This document shows, piece after piece, positions 1 to 11,360 of a stretch of DNA of 64,000 nt. A model generated the notes under the pieces. The model did not search any database, had not been told where the DNA came from, and saw only the letters and a program-made list of their open reading frames with translations. Position numbers and translations under genes: made by a program. Numbering within the stretch: position 1 is the stretch's first letter; every line of letters begins with the position of its first letter. This DNA comes from Manis javanica (Eukaryota; Chordata; Mammalia; Pholidota; Manidae), in contig NC_133162.1 in NCBI RefSeq assembly GCF_040802235.1, positions 1,381,501-1,445,500 of the forward strand. Direction: 5' to 3'.

Positions 1-1055
1 TTTCCTACTGGCTCTGTGGGGCCCTCTGCCTTGTGGCGGCACTGACTGTTTCCTCACGAGACACTGTAGCTCCTTCCAGAAACCAGCCCCGGGCATGCCA
101 ACTGGCATGTCGGGGGCTTAATGTCAGGAGCTAACCTGGCTGGCTTTTCTCCAACATCTGCTCAGCCAGTTTTTAATGGGTCTTCTGTGCCAGCACTGGG
201 CCCCTTGGTGGGGCCACAAGCCAGAGCCTGGCCTGCGAGGACGGGTGCCTGGGTGCTGCCACCCCGCCGCCATGGAGGAGCTCAAGGCAGCAGTGGCCAC
301 TCTCACTTCATCCGGTCTGCTGGCCCCATGCAGAGGAAGTGTGTCCCTGGGTGCACATTAGGGTTGGGGTGACAGGAGCAGGCGGTGCTTCCCCACCCAC
401 TTCAGCCTGTCTCGGGAAGCAGTCTTATGGTCAGTTCCCTGCAGGGGCACTAGGTGTCCTGCCACGCTCACCGTGCAAACAAGGGGCCCCGTCAGCACAC
501 CGAGGCTTCCGGACCCCACGGGAGCCCCGAGCGGGCGCCACCCCAGCCCCGGGCAGCCGCACTCCTGGCCTTTGGGGTCCACGGCCAGCTTGGGTGTGCC
601 CAGGCATATGGTTGGTTTTGGTGTACTGTTGTAAAGCATTTCCAAAATTTAAGTATTTCCCCCAAATTTTAAAAAAGGAATTAAATGCTCAAGTACAGAA
701 TCTTTTCTGAGTGCAAAGTAGAGAAAAACAACTATAATCCTACTTCTAAAGGCCCCTTGATGAATGTCTCACGTCATCTGAGAAATGCAGTGGAAATGGC
801 AAGGGGCGCGGCGTCTGGCCTCTCCGGCCCGCACGCGTGAGCGCCTTTCTCCCGGGCCTGCCTGCCAGGCCACTCGGCTGCCGGGTGGAGCCACAGCCGG
901 CCCTCGGGGCCTCCCCGTCCGCGCTTCCTCACGACGGGTGGGCGCGCGCGGGCCTTTGGAAGCGGCGCCCCTGCCCCCCGGGGAGGAGGCCTGTGCGAGG
1001 CGGTGCACCGGGCCGCTCCCTGTGCTGGCTCACCTGCCTCGCCTTGGCCCCGCAG
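1..1055 (+). other. BNIP3: BNIP3 intron (3' portion)
   Basis: This stretch precedes the BH3-like exon and ends in its acceptor. I found none of the expected upstream BNIP3 exon sequence (the Ser-rich CDSPSRSQTP-type region), so the earlier exons lie outside the window. The last 250 bases are GC- and CpG-rich. Short ORFs here look like composition effects. Confidence 0.8.
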
Positions 1056-1162
1056 TCCGAGGAAGACTACTTGGAGAGGAGGAAGGAGGTGGAGAGGATC
1101 CTGAAGAAGAACTCGGACTGGATCTGGGACTGGTCGAGCCGGCCGGAAAATGTGCCCCCCAA
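1056..1162 (+). CDS. BNIP3: BNIP3 exon: BH3-like region
   Basis: The acceptor is ...ccccgcag before TCCGAGGAAG and the donor is AA/gtgagt. The exon is 107 nt, starts in phase 0 and ends two bases into a Lys codon. It encodes [13 protein letters not shown] through SSRPENVPP, which is the acidic and BH3-like part of the protein. The strong match to BNIP3 over the whole exon makes the boundaries secure. Confidence 0.95.
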
Positions 1163-2756
1163 GTGAGTGCCGCGGCGCAGGGCCCCCACCCCGCCGCAGG
1201 CAGTGCGGCCACGCTCACTGCGTCTCTCCCCCAGGGAGTTCCTCTTCAGACACCCGAGGCGCGCCACCGCCCTGAGCATGAGGAACACGAGCGTCATGAA
1301 GAGGGGCGGCATCTTCTCGGCCGAGTTCCTGAAGGTGTTCCTCCCGTCCCTGCTGCTCTCCCACCTCCTGGCCGTCGGACTGGGGTGAGTGGGGACCCGA
1401 CCCCGTAAGCCTCAGCCTGGGTCGCATCCTGTGAGGTGTTTCTTGCAGCATGAGCCTGCCCAGGTGCTCCCCACCCTGGTCAGGAGGCTCTTACCATGGG
1501 TGGGGCGGGTGGCTTCCTGCCTCTGGGCCGCCCTTCCTGGGGGATAAGGCGCTTGCTTGCTCAGCAGTGACACAGTGACAAGGCCTGCAGTCCCCAGGGT
1601 GCCCTCCACCCCCACCCGTGGCCTCTATAGTCTTGGTCACAGCGGCTGTCAGGGTGGGCTTCCGGCCGGGAGGACTCCCCTCAGGGGCACTGAGGGAATC
1701 AGGGTGGAAATGCCCTGGTGTCCAGCCTCCCCTTTGCCCAGATCAAACATGGAACATGGAAGGTAGAAGCTCGTGGGTCTTGCAAGGTTAATAATGCCCA
1801 CGTCCAGCCCTGTGGAGGGGAGCACGGGGCTGCCCTCCCTGACGCCAGCCATGGACTGTAATTCTTCCTCCCATGGAAGGTGCTCCCTGGGTGGGCCAGA
1901 GCTCCGAGGTACCTGGCAGTGTCCCCCTGCTCTGGCTCCTGGCCAGTACTTTTCAGGGTTAGGGCTCACCCAGGGCATTTGTAGATGGTGGTTTCTGGAG
2001 CTTTCTCCAGAACCAGCAAGTCAGATCCTGGGGGCAGGACCCAGTGACCTGCATCTTCAGCCTCCATCCCTGGATAGGCTCTGCCATCAGCCCTTGACCG
2101 GTGTCCCTGCCCTGCACCCTTCCTAACAGACTTGGAAAAGGCCTCCAGGGCCCCATTGCTGTCAGGATGGAAGCTCCCACAGCAGGCTTGCAGGCTCGTT
2201 TCTGCCCCTCCCCGTAGGCCTGCTGCTCCTGGGGCCCTTTCCTGGGGTCACACCTTCCTCCTGCCCCTCTTCAGGCATCAGCTTGGGCCTCTGGGTTCTG
2301 GGTGCCCCTCTCGCCACCCCCGAGCTTAGACGGCTGTGAGCAGGGGCTTCATGGCCCAGCAGTGGCCTTCGTGAGGCTGGTGGTGCACTTACTATGATGT
2401 CACCTGCCCTGGGGCAGCTCCCCCAGCCATTCTCCTCGGCATTTCTGGCCGGCTGGTCCCCGTGTGTTGTGGCAATGAGGACACTGCACTGTCACAGCAC
2501 TGTGGGACTCATTCCCAATGACATTCCTGCGAAACATGTTGATGAAGAGTAAAACTGACTTAATGCAAGTCCACTGATATTCATCACAAAGTTTTTTAAA
2601 CAGGTGTACAATGGCCAGTCTCCCGTGTAAGGTGTGACCCCAGCCAGCTGCCCTGGCTCAGCTGGTGCCCCAGGAGCCCACATTAACTGTCAATCGCTTT
2701 TTCTGTTAAGGATCTATATTGGAAGGCGCCTGACCACCTCCACCAGTACCTTCTGA
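1056..2756 (+). CDS. BNIP3: BNIP3, last three coding exons (5' part outside the window)
   Basis: BNIP3 is a BH3-like, tail-anchored protein of the mitochondrial outer membrane that acts in mitophagy and hypoxia-linked cell death. Joining 1056-1162, 1235-1384 and 2711-2756 gives 303 nt in frame, encoding the C-terminal 100 residues and a TGA stop. If the total length is 194 as in the commonly used human form, these are residues 95-194. Visible are the charged BH3-like stretch ([20 protein letters not shown]), the [15 protein letters not shown] motif, and the membrane segment [16 protein letters not shown] with its His and AxxxGxxxG dimerisation pattern, followed by a short STSTF tail. All key transmembrane residues are kept. 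The LC3-interacting N-terminus is upstream of the window. Substitutions against human from memory, such as EDYLE for EDDIE, are mild. The gene is convergent with PPP2R2D. Identification is near certain. Confidence 0.97.
1235..1384 (+). CDS. BNIP3: BNIP3 exon: linker and transmembrane segment
   Basis: The acceptor is ctcccccag and the donor is CTGGG/gtgagt. The 150-nt exon completes the Lys codon begun upstream and encodes [20 protein letters not shown], then the [15 protein letters not shown] segment and most of the membrane anchor ([15 protein letters not shown]). The preceding intron is only 72 nt (1163-1234). Confidence 0.96.
1385..2710 (+). other. BNIP3: BNIP3 last intron
   Basis: This is a 1,326-nt intron with a gtgagt donor and a ttctgttaag acceptor, separating the transmembrane exon from the terminal exon. 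The sequence is GC-rich. I recognised no repeat or exon in it. Confidence 0.9.
2711..2756 (+). CDS. BNIP3: BNIP3 terminal coding exon
   Basis: The acceptor is ttctgttaag. One base completes a Gly codon, and the exon then reads [14 protein letters not shown] followed by TGA at 2754-2756. It supplies the final Gly of the AxxxGxxxG transmembrane motif and the short tail facing the intermembrane space. The exon is too short to appear as an ORF. Confidence 0.96.
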
Positions 2757-3538
2757 GGAAGAACTGGAATCCGGCTTTTTTCCCCTGCGGGGCTTAGCGG
2801 AGCTTGCAGCGCAGCTGGCCGGGGAGCTGTCACAGTCCTGGGGCGGTGCACAGTTTGTGTGTGTTCTGTAAATGCTGTGTTCCTGACTTAGTAAAATGAA
2901 AGAGAAGACACTAAAATCATGCTGATCTATACTCATACGTATGGAATCAATGAATAAGCATGCCATACTGATTAATATCTACTGTAATAATTTGGTAGTA
3001 AATTTCCTTTGGATATTAAAATATCTTAAGTATCAATAATTTTAACATACTAGTCATAATGTATGTAGTATTTTAAGAAAAACTGTCTGTAACCTTAATT
3101 CAGAAACACTTCCTATTTCAGAAGAATGATGCTGACAGTAAAATGATCCATAGGAGGTTGTCCCCAGTACATACTGTGGCCTTACATTCACACCACTGTA
3201 GGGTGGACGGTGACGTGGATGCAGGTCGTCTACTTAGAGACTGTGTTGAACTCTGCCAGTTCTTTGTTACGTGATACATGGAACCCATGGCACAATATGG
3301 ACTCTGCTGTGCCACTGAGCCCCGAGTTGCAGGGCGGTGACCTCCTGTGCTCTCCGGCAGTGGGGAGCCACCGTGGCCAGGCAGCCCACCCAGGGCGCCC
3401 ACCGGGCTCACTCCTGCACCACCCGTCACTCTAGATCGCTGGGTTTCATCTATGCAGTGTGCTCACGTTTTGTGTGCTCTTAGAAGCAGCTTCATTAAAC
3501 AAATCGGTAGCTATTTTGAAAGACTGGAGACAGAAAAA

Positions 3539-3544
3539 AATAAA
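3539..3544 (+). promoter_or_regulatory. BNIP3: Possible proximal poly(A) signal of BNIP3
   Basis: This AATAAA lies in an A-rich run inside the 3'UTR. It could give a shorter transcript, but the downstream T/GT-rich element is weaker than at the distal signal. Confidence 0.4.
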
Positions 3545-3695
3545 TCTTTGCCAAATCCTTCAGAGATGACTGCATTTACGTATGGTTCAAAATGACTACA
3601 CCAGGAGTCTTCCCTGCGGCACAGCTTTTCAGGGCTGCCACTTGGTGCACCATGTGTCATGTGTTTCACTCTTCCACGCTGAATTCTTATGTTAA

Positions 3696-3701
3696 AATAA
3701 A
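3696..3701 (+). promoter_or_regulatory. BNIP3: Distal poly(A) signal of BNIP3
   Basis: This is a canonical AATAAA about 940 nt after the stop codon, followed within 15-25 nt by a T-rich element. Confidence 0.7.
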
Positions 3702-6199
3702 TGTCACATTTTAATTTTTTAGAACATTTGTTTATATTGAAACAATTATCATGTAGTAGTGGCTTACAGCCCTTCTGTTTGGAGGCAGCTGGTTGAATGG
3801 CACTGAACTGACGTTATTTACCCGCTAAAAAAGACAACCTGTGAGGTCAGGTGGAATCACCCTGTCCAAGCAAATCCCCTTGGTTTACCGCGGAGGTGTC
3901 TGTCTTTCATCAGAGATGAAGGGGCTCCTCTGCTGCTTCTGGCTGGAGTGTCACGACTGCGGGGACCACACTCAGCACGTCCGAGCAGTCGAGTGTCCTC
4001 AGGACGAGCAGCGGCCCTTGAAGGGGCCCCTCCGGCCATCCAAACCATGGCGCAGGCGACTGGGCGGCGCTTTTCATCGGTGGCGTCGGCTGGACTCTTG
4101 AGACTTGCTGTCAGGAGAGTGCTCCCCGTCAGTGAGGGGAAGGCCAAGACTCAGGTTTTCTAGAGGTTTCTACCATAAGACTGGTATTACAGTGGCCGTT
4201 TTATTAATATGAAATGATTCATTTAAAATACATATTTTTTCTTTCAGTAGGCTAATAGCAGTATAGTAATCAAGCTTTTCAAACAGCCCATTTTGCTGTC
4301 AATAGGAATGATGCCATTTTACTCACTGAAGAGCAAGCTGACAAAGGAACATAATCCAAACAATTTTGGTCATAAAGATGAAACTCGGCTGCTGCTTTTA
4401 AATGCAGTTTCCTGACCCAATGCTCTAACCCCAGAGTCTGACTTTGCAAACTGGGACATGACCCTTGTACCCTGCTAGAAGGAATGTACGTTCAAAAGAA
4501 AAGTACCTTAAAAAGCCATACCTGCCTGCTCCAGGTGGCCATGTCTAGAAATTCACCCTGAAGAATAAACCTCTTAGAGTAGAAAATGCATATGTGCAGG
4601 AACATACCTAGCGTTTGTAATAGTCATATATATTAAGTACAAGACATTTGACCTTCACAGAGGCTGGGTAAGCTTGGGGCTTCCACACAGGGGCGCACCA
4701 CACAGGTTCCTCAAAACAACCACAGGAGTGTCCAAGGCGCAGAAGTATTGGTACTAAAGGTCAGGGATAGTGTGGAGCCGGGCAGTTCCACGCCACCAGG
4801 AGAGGCATGCCCGGGTCCCTTCCCTGGCCCCTGACTGCTCGTCATGCTGGGCCACTTGCCCAGCCTTGATTGCCTGTGACTCCTGTCCCAGGCTGTGAGG
4901 AAGTCCCCCTTGTGCAGAGACCTACCTGGGGAGCACGCGTTGGTTACGCGGGAGGGGCGGTCTCTCTCAGATGGCGATCCTCTGGTGAAAGCCCAGTTGA
5001 CACCATTAAGAGGAGATGAGCTGAACCTCTGACCCCAAGGTGCAGGCTGGCAAACAAAAAGTGTTTGAAAAATAAATACATGGCATGTTGTTTATGCAAA
5101 AGAGCCCAAAGGAAATAGGAAACTTCATTTATGCAGCAATAGGGGTGAGTGCGGCAGAGAGTGGTGGCTGCCCGCAGGGGGTGCAAGTCACACTTTTTGT
5201 GACTCAACAGCAGCAATACTCCACGTTTAATGCCAAAATCAATTAAAAATGAACACCTGGGGGATCTCTGCGGTGGAACACAAGGGAACCCCGTCAGGAC
5301 GTGACTGAAGCAGAACTGAAAGGGAAGGCGAGGACTGAGGGTCACGGCACACGGACCGAGCACGCGAGGCTCGAGAGGGCGAGCCTGGGCATACGGCTGC
5401 CGGTGGACCTGGTGCTCCTGAAGGCATGGGTGGGTGAGTGTGCACGTGGATGCTGCACACAGGGAGGATGTGTGGCACGGAGAGCCAGGTCTGTGGGACA
5501 GTGAGCATGTGGCCCATGGTGCATTTGAGCTGGAGGTGTTCATGATGCACGGTTTTAAATGTATAGAGACAATAGAAAAATAGAGGTGTGTGTGTACACC
5601 TTTATTTCCTAAACATATTCTTTAAAAAATATATTCCTAAAAATTAAGGAAAATGTTTCTCAGCTCTGTTCAGTGAAAGGACATAGGAACAATGACACGT
5701 CAATAGCCATGAGCCAGACCAACGTCCAGATGCTGGTTTCTAATGCCATTCTCGGGGACCCAGGGCTCCTCGGGATACGGGCCGACCGCAGGGCAGGGTG
5801 GTGCTCATCTGTGGTAAGGGGACAGGGTGCTCCAGAGATGCCGGCAAGGTGGAAGGACACAGAAGCCAACCGAAGGAACTCACAGTGGCGAGAACCGAGA
5901 CAATGGGGACAGTCACAATAGGAATGGCTCTTCAGCTCTAGACTAAGGCAGGTCCCCACCAGGCCACACTGACAGAAACCCAGTATTATGTAAGGGATGA
6001 CAGAATGAGTCACCACCAGGCAACACAACTGCTGAATCAAGTGGTGGGGTTCTGACGGGGAGTGCTGGTTCACTGTCTCCCCACAGAAGTCACCACAGAA
6101 AGGGCGAGGGGAGCCCGGAAGTAAACCCAGGCACCTATGGCCGGTCAACCACAAAAGGGCCAGGAAAGAACAATGGGGAAAGGGCCGTCTCAACAAGGA

Positions 6200-7110
6200 G
6201 AGCTGGGAAGGTGACCCCTACCTCACCCCACACACAAGGATTAACTCAAAATGGGCTGAAGATTGAATGTAAGACCTGAAACCTTAAGAACAGAAAACAG
6301 GTGGTGAGCTCGACACAGGTTTTGGTGACGACTTTTGAACCCAATGCCAGAGAACACGAACCCGTGTGAACAAGCAGGATCACATCAGGGCAGGAAGCTA
6401 CCAAGCAAAGGAAGCCAATCGAGCGGGAGGGCATCTACTGAGTGGGGTAGCGCATTTGCAAATGGTGTACCCGTTACGGGGCTACCATACAGGATCCACA
6501 GAGAATCCTACAGCTCAGCAGCAAAACCCCCTAATGGTCTGACTGAAGAAGAGGAGATCTGGACAGATATTTTCCCAAAGAAAACATAAATCCCCATGTT
6601 CACCACAGCATTATTGACAATAGCCAGGATGTGGGAACAGCCTGAGTGTCCGTGGATGGACAAATCATGAAGATGTGACACACAGTGAATATTACTCAGC
6701 CATAAAAAATGAAATCTTGCCATTTGTGACAACATGGATGGACCTAGAGGGCATCATGCTAAATGAAATAAGTCTAACAGACACTGTAGGATCTCACTTT
6801 GATGTGGAATCTAAAGACAAAATAAGCTCACAGAGACAGAACAGACAGGTGGTACCAGAGGCAGGGGTGGGGCAGTGGGAGTGGGTGGAGGGAGTCCACA
6901 GCCATGAGGATGGTATGTGTGGCATGGCCACTGAGCTAGTAACACTGTGCTGTGTATTTAAAAGCTGCTGAGAGTTACTCTTCTAAGTTCTCAACACAAG
7001 AAATTTTTGACAGATGGTAGTGATCACAATATATTCAAATATGGAATCATGGTATACATCCAATATATAACGTATGTCAGTCTGAGCTACACACACACAA
7101 GAACCACCAT
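6200..7110 (+). repeat. L1 LINE 3' end (ORF2 tail plus 3'UTR), degraded
   Basis: The stretch from CCTCACCCCACACACAAGGA through 'ggattaactcaaaatgggctgaag' matches the end of L1 ORF2. It is followed by the typical 3'UTR phrases: 'accacagcattattgacaatagcc', 'attactcagccataaaaaatga', 'acatggatggacctagagggc' and 'ctcacaga.acag.c.ggt'. Its 3' end resembles the mammal-wide L1MA/L1MB type. Frameshifts and stops make it non-functional. The exact subfamily is from memory. Confidence 0.8.
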
Positions 7111-7269
7111 TTCTATTAAGAACCATAGTTATACCACATGTAGACCTCAGAGTTTAGAGAACAAATTTTCCTGTGAAAGGTAGTAGCTCTTGGAGTCAAC
7201 GATGTGTTTCACCCTATGGAACACATTTCTGAAAGATGCCCCAAGGTTTCAAAAGGCAGTTTTCTAAGT

Positions 7270-8950
7270 GAACTCTGAGGCAAACGGGTGCACTGTCTTG
7301 GGACACAGTCATCTTGAAAGTTGCCGTAAACCCGACGGAGCCTCCCAGCCGAGGGGAGGGATGCAGGAACCCCCGCCAACCCTGCGCAGAGCTGGCGTCC
7401 CCCCAGAGTCTTGGCCCAGCCGCCTCCCTGTGCCGCCTGGTGGGGCGGCCACGCCGCACAGCCATGCAGCCCTTCTCGCCTCGGGAGGGGCCTGGGCTCT
7501 GCGTCCCTGCAGATGCACCAGCATCCCGCGTCCGTCTGAGCTGCCAGTACGAGGAGGGCCCCGAGGGTGCCGGGCAAAGGGCTACAAAGCCCAAGGCCGG
7601 GGACTTGCCGAACCGAAGATTATCCCACTACCAGAAACACCTTCAAACCACCAGATGGAAAACAAAAACCGAGGAAGCCACCTCGTTACTCACCCAGACA
7701 CCGCTGGCGATCTCTGGAGAAATCACGGGTTTCGGTTCCTCACTGTGCCTTTAACCAGCAGCGGAGTGAAGAGGAACAGGACGCCGCCTGGGGGCGAGTG
7801 CTGGAGTGGCCACAGAGGCCTGCTGGGGACACGCAGCCAGGCCTGCCAGCTCCGTGCTTCAAAGCCCGAGCCAGGTCCACTGGCCACACGGGACCTCGGC
7901 CAGCCCGCTGCCCAGGCCCTGCTCGGCATGACTGCCCCTGCCCCAGACACGCAGCTCAGGGGCTCTGCCTTGGGTGGCACCACATGTGGAGGGGAAGCGG
8001 CCAGGCGGGAGGCGAGCCTCAAGCAGCCCCAGGCCCAGACGACACCAAGCTCCACCGGCTCGTTTCTTTCCCTCTCACAACTCCGAGGACACTGCGCCTG
8101 CTAGAGGATCAAGGTCAAGCTCCGGGGTGTGCAAGTGGCCCCTGCACCTGGACTCACCTGCTCTGTCATCTGTGCAACCTGGGCCCCGAGTTCAGATCCA
8201 GACCCACCACCATGGCCGTGCTGTGTCCATCTGGGGCCTGCCATGCTGGCTTCAGGGTAGTACTCAGCCCAGTGCCTGCATGCCTGCACCGAGCACCCGG
8301 TGCCAGGGGCTGTTGCCATCAGGGTCACCATCCATGCCAGTCAGACCCCACTGCTCCCTGTGGTCAGGCCTGTGTGCATGGCAGGGAGGCGGGTGCTGCC
8401 CCTTACCCGAATCTGGTCTACACCCACCCACAAAGCCTGCAGGACCACATGCAGAGAAGCCCAAGGGGGTCATGTGCTCAGCTTCCTTGGTGGCCTCCAA
8501 CCTGCACACAACAAGCCCCTTTGCACCAAGGATGGGACCCAAGGGAAGTGCAGTCCAGCCTGGCCAGGCAGGTCTGGGCCGGCCACACAAACGGGCTTCC
8601 CCCTGTGGGCAGCAGGCAGACCCCTGAAGTTGCTGTCTCTGGCCCCTTCCAGCCCCATGCCTTTGTGCCGGCTGCCTCTCCACCTGAATGCCCAAAGGCC
8701 AGGCGCTGGTTACCGTTGCAACTCACGCTCATACTTTCATGTCTTGACTTCCTGGACTCTCCTGGCATGAGGACAGTTCATAATGGACGTGTTCCCTCCC
8801 TGTTAACACCCTTCCTGGGATCCTAGAGCAGAACCCTGCCCTCAGACCAGGGCTCTGAGCACAGCCCTCTGTCCTATGGGCAGCAGGCACCAGTGTCCCT
8901 TCACCCACAGAGCCCCAGCCCACTGTTGGCCTCCCGCTCCTGACCTCACT
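7270..8950 (+). other. GC-rich non-repetitive block with long ORFs of doubtful meaning
   Basis: CpG dinucleotides are locally frequent at about 7290-7530. A stop-free frame runs over 7567-8826 but begins at GTG; its first ATG is at 7984, leaving 280 codons. The translation is dominated by Pro, Gly, Ala, Arg, Cys and His and shows no domain I recognise. Other frames in the same block are also open, which points to low stop-codon density from base composition. I do not annotate a gene here. Confidence 0.5.
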
Positions 8951-9908
8951 GCCACCATTTTGCTGGTGATGCTAAGGCTGCTAGTCTGTGGACATGTTTG
9001 CAAGACAGTTAAGTGCCAATTCTGACATTCTGCCCAACTGCTTTATGCAGTCTTGCAGACAATTCCTTGTACGAATGCAATGCTAGCAACACAGAGCCCT
9101 CTGCTCAGCCCAGCCAGGAACTGGACACACCACACTGGCCAGGTGACAGCTTTGGGACGGCCTCTGGCCGTGGAGAGCATGGTGGTGTAGCCGTAGGTAG
9201 GTGGAACGGCGGAGAACGACATTCACCACGCTGCTCCGTCACTGATGCCCCTGATCCATTACGATGCTTTTTAGTCTTGTACTGGCTTACAGAAGCTCAA
9301 CTTTTCTTTAAGAAAACTGCAGTCTAAATCCACATGTAAACAAAGCTTATCTAGGTCACTGGTGTTAAGAGTGTTGAAGCTTCAAGTAATTCTAAGGAGC
9401 ACAGACTTCTAAAAATGAGAACAGTTCACAGAATTGACCTTCAGGAGCAAGTAAATTTCTCAAACCAGAGAAAAGGGGAAAGGTTTAGAACCTTTTAGAA
9501 GAAAAATGACAGGCATTTCATGAATATAAACAAGAAACAGAAATCTGGAAACCAAAGGACTGTCACCCATTGAAAAGGAAAAAGGCTTCAGTGGAATCAG
9601 AAGTATAAAGCGAAGAGAGCTGGGGGAGGCCACGCAGCCTCTTAAGGGGGTGCTTCGCACACTCCACTGCCCTGGGGCGTACCTCCGAGGAGCGTCAAGG
9701 CCGGAACGGGACTCGAGTGCCAGCTGACGATGCCGCCAGGGACTCTGCACCCAGGCAGAGCTGCAGCCACCGCCCTGCAGTGCCTACCTTCTGCTCTGTC
9801 CCCTCCAAGATGCACCAGACTGGTTTTCTATTTGACAGGACATTTTTTAAAGGAAAGATGGAAAAAGTTGTCCAAATACACAGTGCAAATCCAGTTACAC
9901 ATTTAAAA

Positions 9909-9914
9909 TTTATT
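9909..9914 (-). promoter_or_regulatory. PPP2R2D: Possible distal poly(A) signal of PPP2R2D
   Basis: This is AATAAA on the - strand within an AT-rich stretch about 1.45 kb after the stop codon. Confidence 0.4.
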
Positions 9915-11114
9915 AATCTTTTGGTCAAAATAGTTGACTATATACAATCCCATTTCACTACAACTTTTTTCTGAAGGACTAGGATTGAATAATACTTAAA
10001 GCAACTCTCTTCCACATCTCAGATTCATAAATTTGTGTCACAACCAATGAACAGTGTAAGAATTATTTTTGAATTCAAATAAATTAAGACTCTCAATTTC
10101 TAACTTAATGTGAACTGAAGTGGCACACCGTTTCAGGGCGATGAGTGAGGACATTTTGTTCTTACGTATCCATCGCCTCGGACACCAAAGTCCACCTGGA
10201 CTCGGGCGGCAGGGCGGAAGCCCGGCCTGTGAAGCACACCCGGTAGGCGCTGGCCGCTTGGCGCTCCTACGCCTCTGTATTCCTTATTTGGCAAACCCTG
10301 ACTTCTGGTACCAAAGATACTACTTTTAAAATAAACCACCAAGATGCTGCACATTACATATTTAAAATAATTTAATTTTGCTGGCTGAAATACAAGATGA
10401 AATTCAGCATGCATATAATAGGACTTCTGCAATTTTTAAAAAGTACACCCCCCCTCGACATACTTTTAAAAAGGGTTTAGAAAGAATGTTGTTTCCAATT
10501 GCAGTGACTTTGAGGTGTACTTTAAACCAGGCGCTAACTTAGAGCACATGCTGTTGAACCCTCTTCCCTGCAACTGTCTGCCCCAAGGTGGGCACTTAGG
10601 GCTTCCCCGGCCTTACCTGGTACGTCAGGGGCACTGTGTCCACAGCAGCGGAGAAGTCCCAGGAGTCTGGGAGAGACGTTCAGAGTCTGAAGTACTGCGC
10701 ACCGTCTACCTTTTGGGTCACAAAGGACTTTTCTCAAATTGTTCCAAAGCATAATTATACCTGATATTTTTATATGCAGTTAAAGCAAACAAAGGCGACA
10801 CTTTGGATTTAAAGACTTCCCAGTGTGTTGCTTTTATCAAATGGTTGCACAGAACACACGATGCCTGGCGCAGTAGGGCACTAAAGCTGCCTTGGGGCTG
10901 CCCTGGCCAAATCGACTCGTCCACGGTGGGCCCCGGGGCTGAGCGCAAGGCCAAAGGGAGGGCAGAGTCACGCGGCACGTGCACCAGGGCCCAAGGATGG
11001 ACGCAAAGGAGGGAAAGAGCTGGACAAAGAGATGGCATATATGACAACTGTTCTCTTGGGCGGTAGGTTTTGGTCTATGAATTGCAAAGGAAGGCTCAGA
11101 CTTAAGTAAACCCA

Positions 11115-11138
11115 TTTATTTGAGTAACGGCCTTTATT
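11115..11138 (-). promoter_or_regulatory. PPP2R2D: Pair of proximal poly(A) signals of PPP2R2D
   Basis: Two AATAAA hexamers on the - strand, at 11133-11138 and 11115-11120, lie about 225-245 nt after the stop codon. They could give a short 3'UTR isoform. Confidence 0.5.
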
Positions 11139-11360
11139 GAGCACGGTCCATCAGTTCTGGTTTGAGTGGGCTTCTCGTGTGAGTGGCGACACATGTGGCT
11201 CACCTGGCAGAGAATGCAGCCCCTCCGGGCTGCATGTGGCCAGCCTCCCACCCATGGAGGGCGCACAGTGCGTCCCCCGCGGCATGGAGGGGAGCGCCTT
11301 CCCTCTGGCAGGAGGCAGTGAGCTTACTTTGCGAGACCAGACGCAGTACCCCCGAGCACC

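Larger units (their letters stand above)
2757..3720 (+). other. BNIP3: BNIP3 3' untranslated region
   Basis: From the stop codon the sequence runs through an AU-rich stretch (about 2960-3110) typical of a regulated 3'UTR. It contains AATAAA hexamers at 3539-3544 and 3696-3701. The second is followed by a T-rich tract (ttttaattttttag), as expected downstream of a cleavage site. The end near 3720 is inferred from the distal signal. Use of the proximal signal would shorten the UTR by about 160 nt. Confidence 0.75.
3721..9889. other. Intergenic region between convergent BNIP3 and PPP2R2D
   Basis: Transcription from both sides points into this segment. It holds decayed LINE-like sequence (about 4400-4630 and 5540-7110, clearest at 6200-7110) and a GC-rich, locally CpG-rich block at about 7270-8950. 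I recognised no exon of a known gene. Confidence 0.7.
9890..11360 (-). other. PPP2R2D: PPP2R2D 3' untranslated region (probable extent)
   Basis: This follows the TAG stop of PPP2R2D on the - strand. Poly(A) hexamers on the - strand (TTTATT on +) occur soon after the stop, at 11133-11138 and 11115-11120, and about 1.45 kb downstream at 9909-9914. The AT-rich character of about 9850-10500 suits a long 3'UTR ending at the distal signal. The extent is inferred. Confidence 0.5.

Noticed and set aside
785..1408. 207-codon open frame overlapping the BNIP3 exons on the + strand
   Set aside because: The frame differs from the clear BNIP3 frame in the exons, so this is a shadow in GC-rich DNA.
4944..5543. 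199-codon open frame on the - strand after BNIP3
   Set aside because: Cys/His/Leu-rich without a domain and in a region of decayed repeats. Treated as chance.
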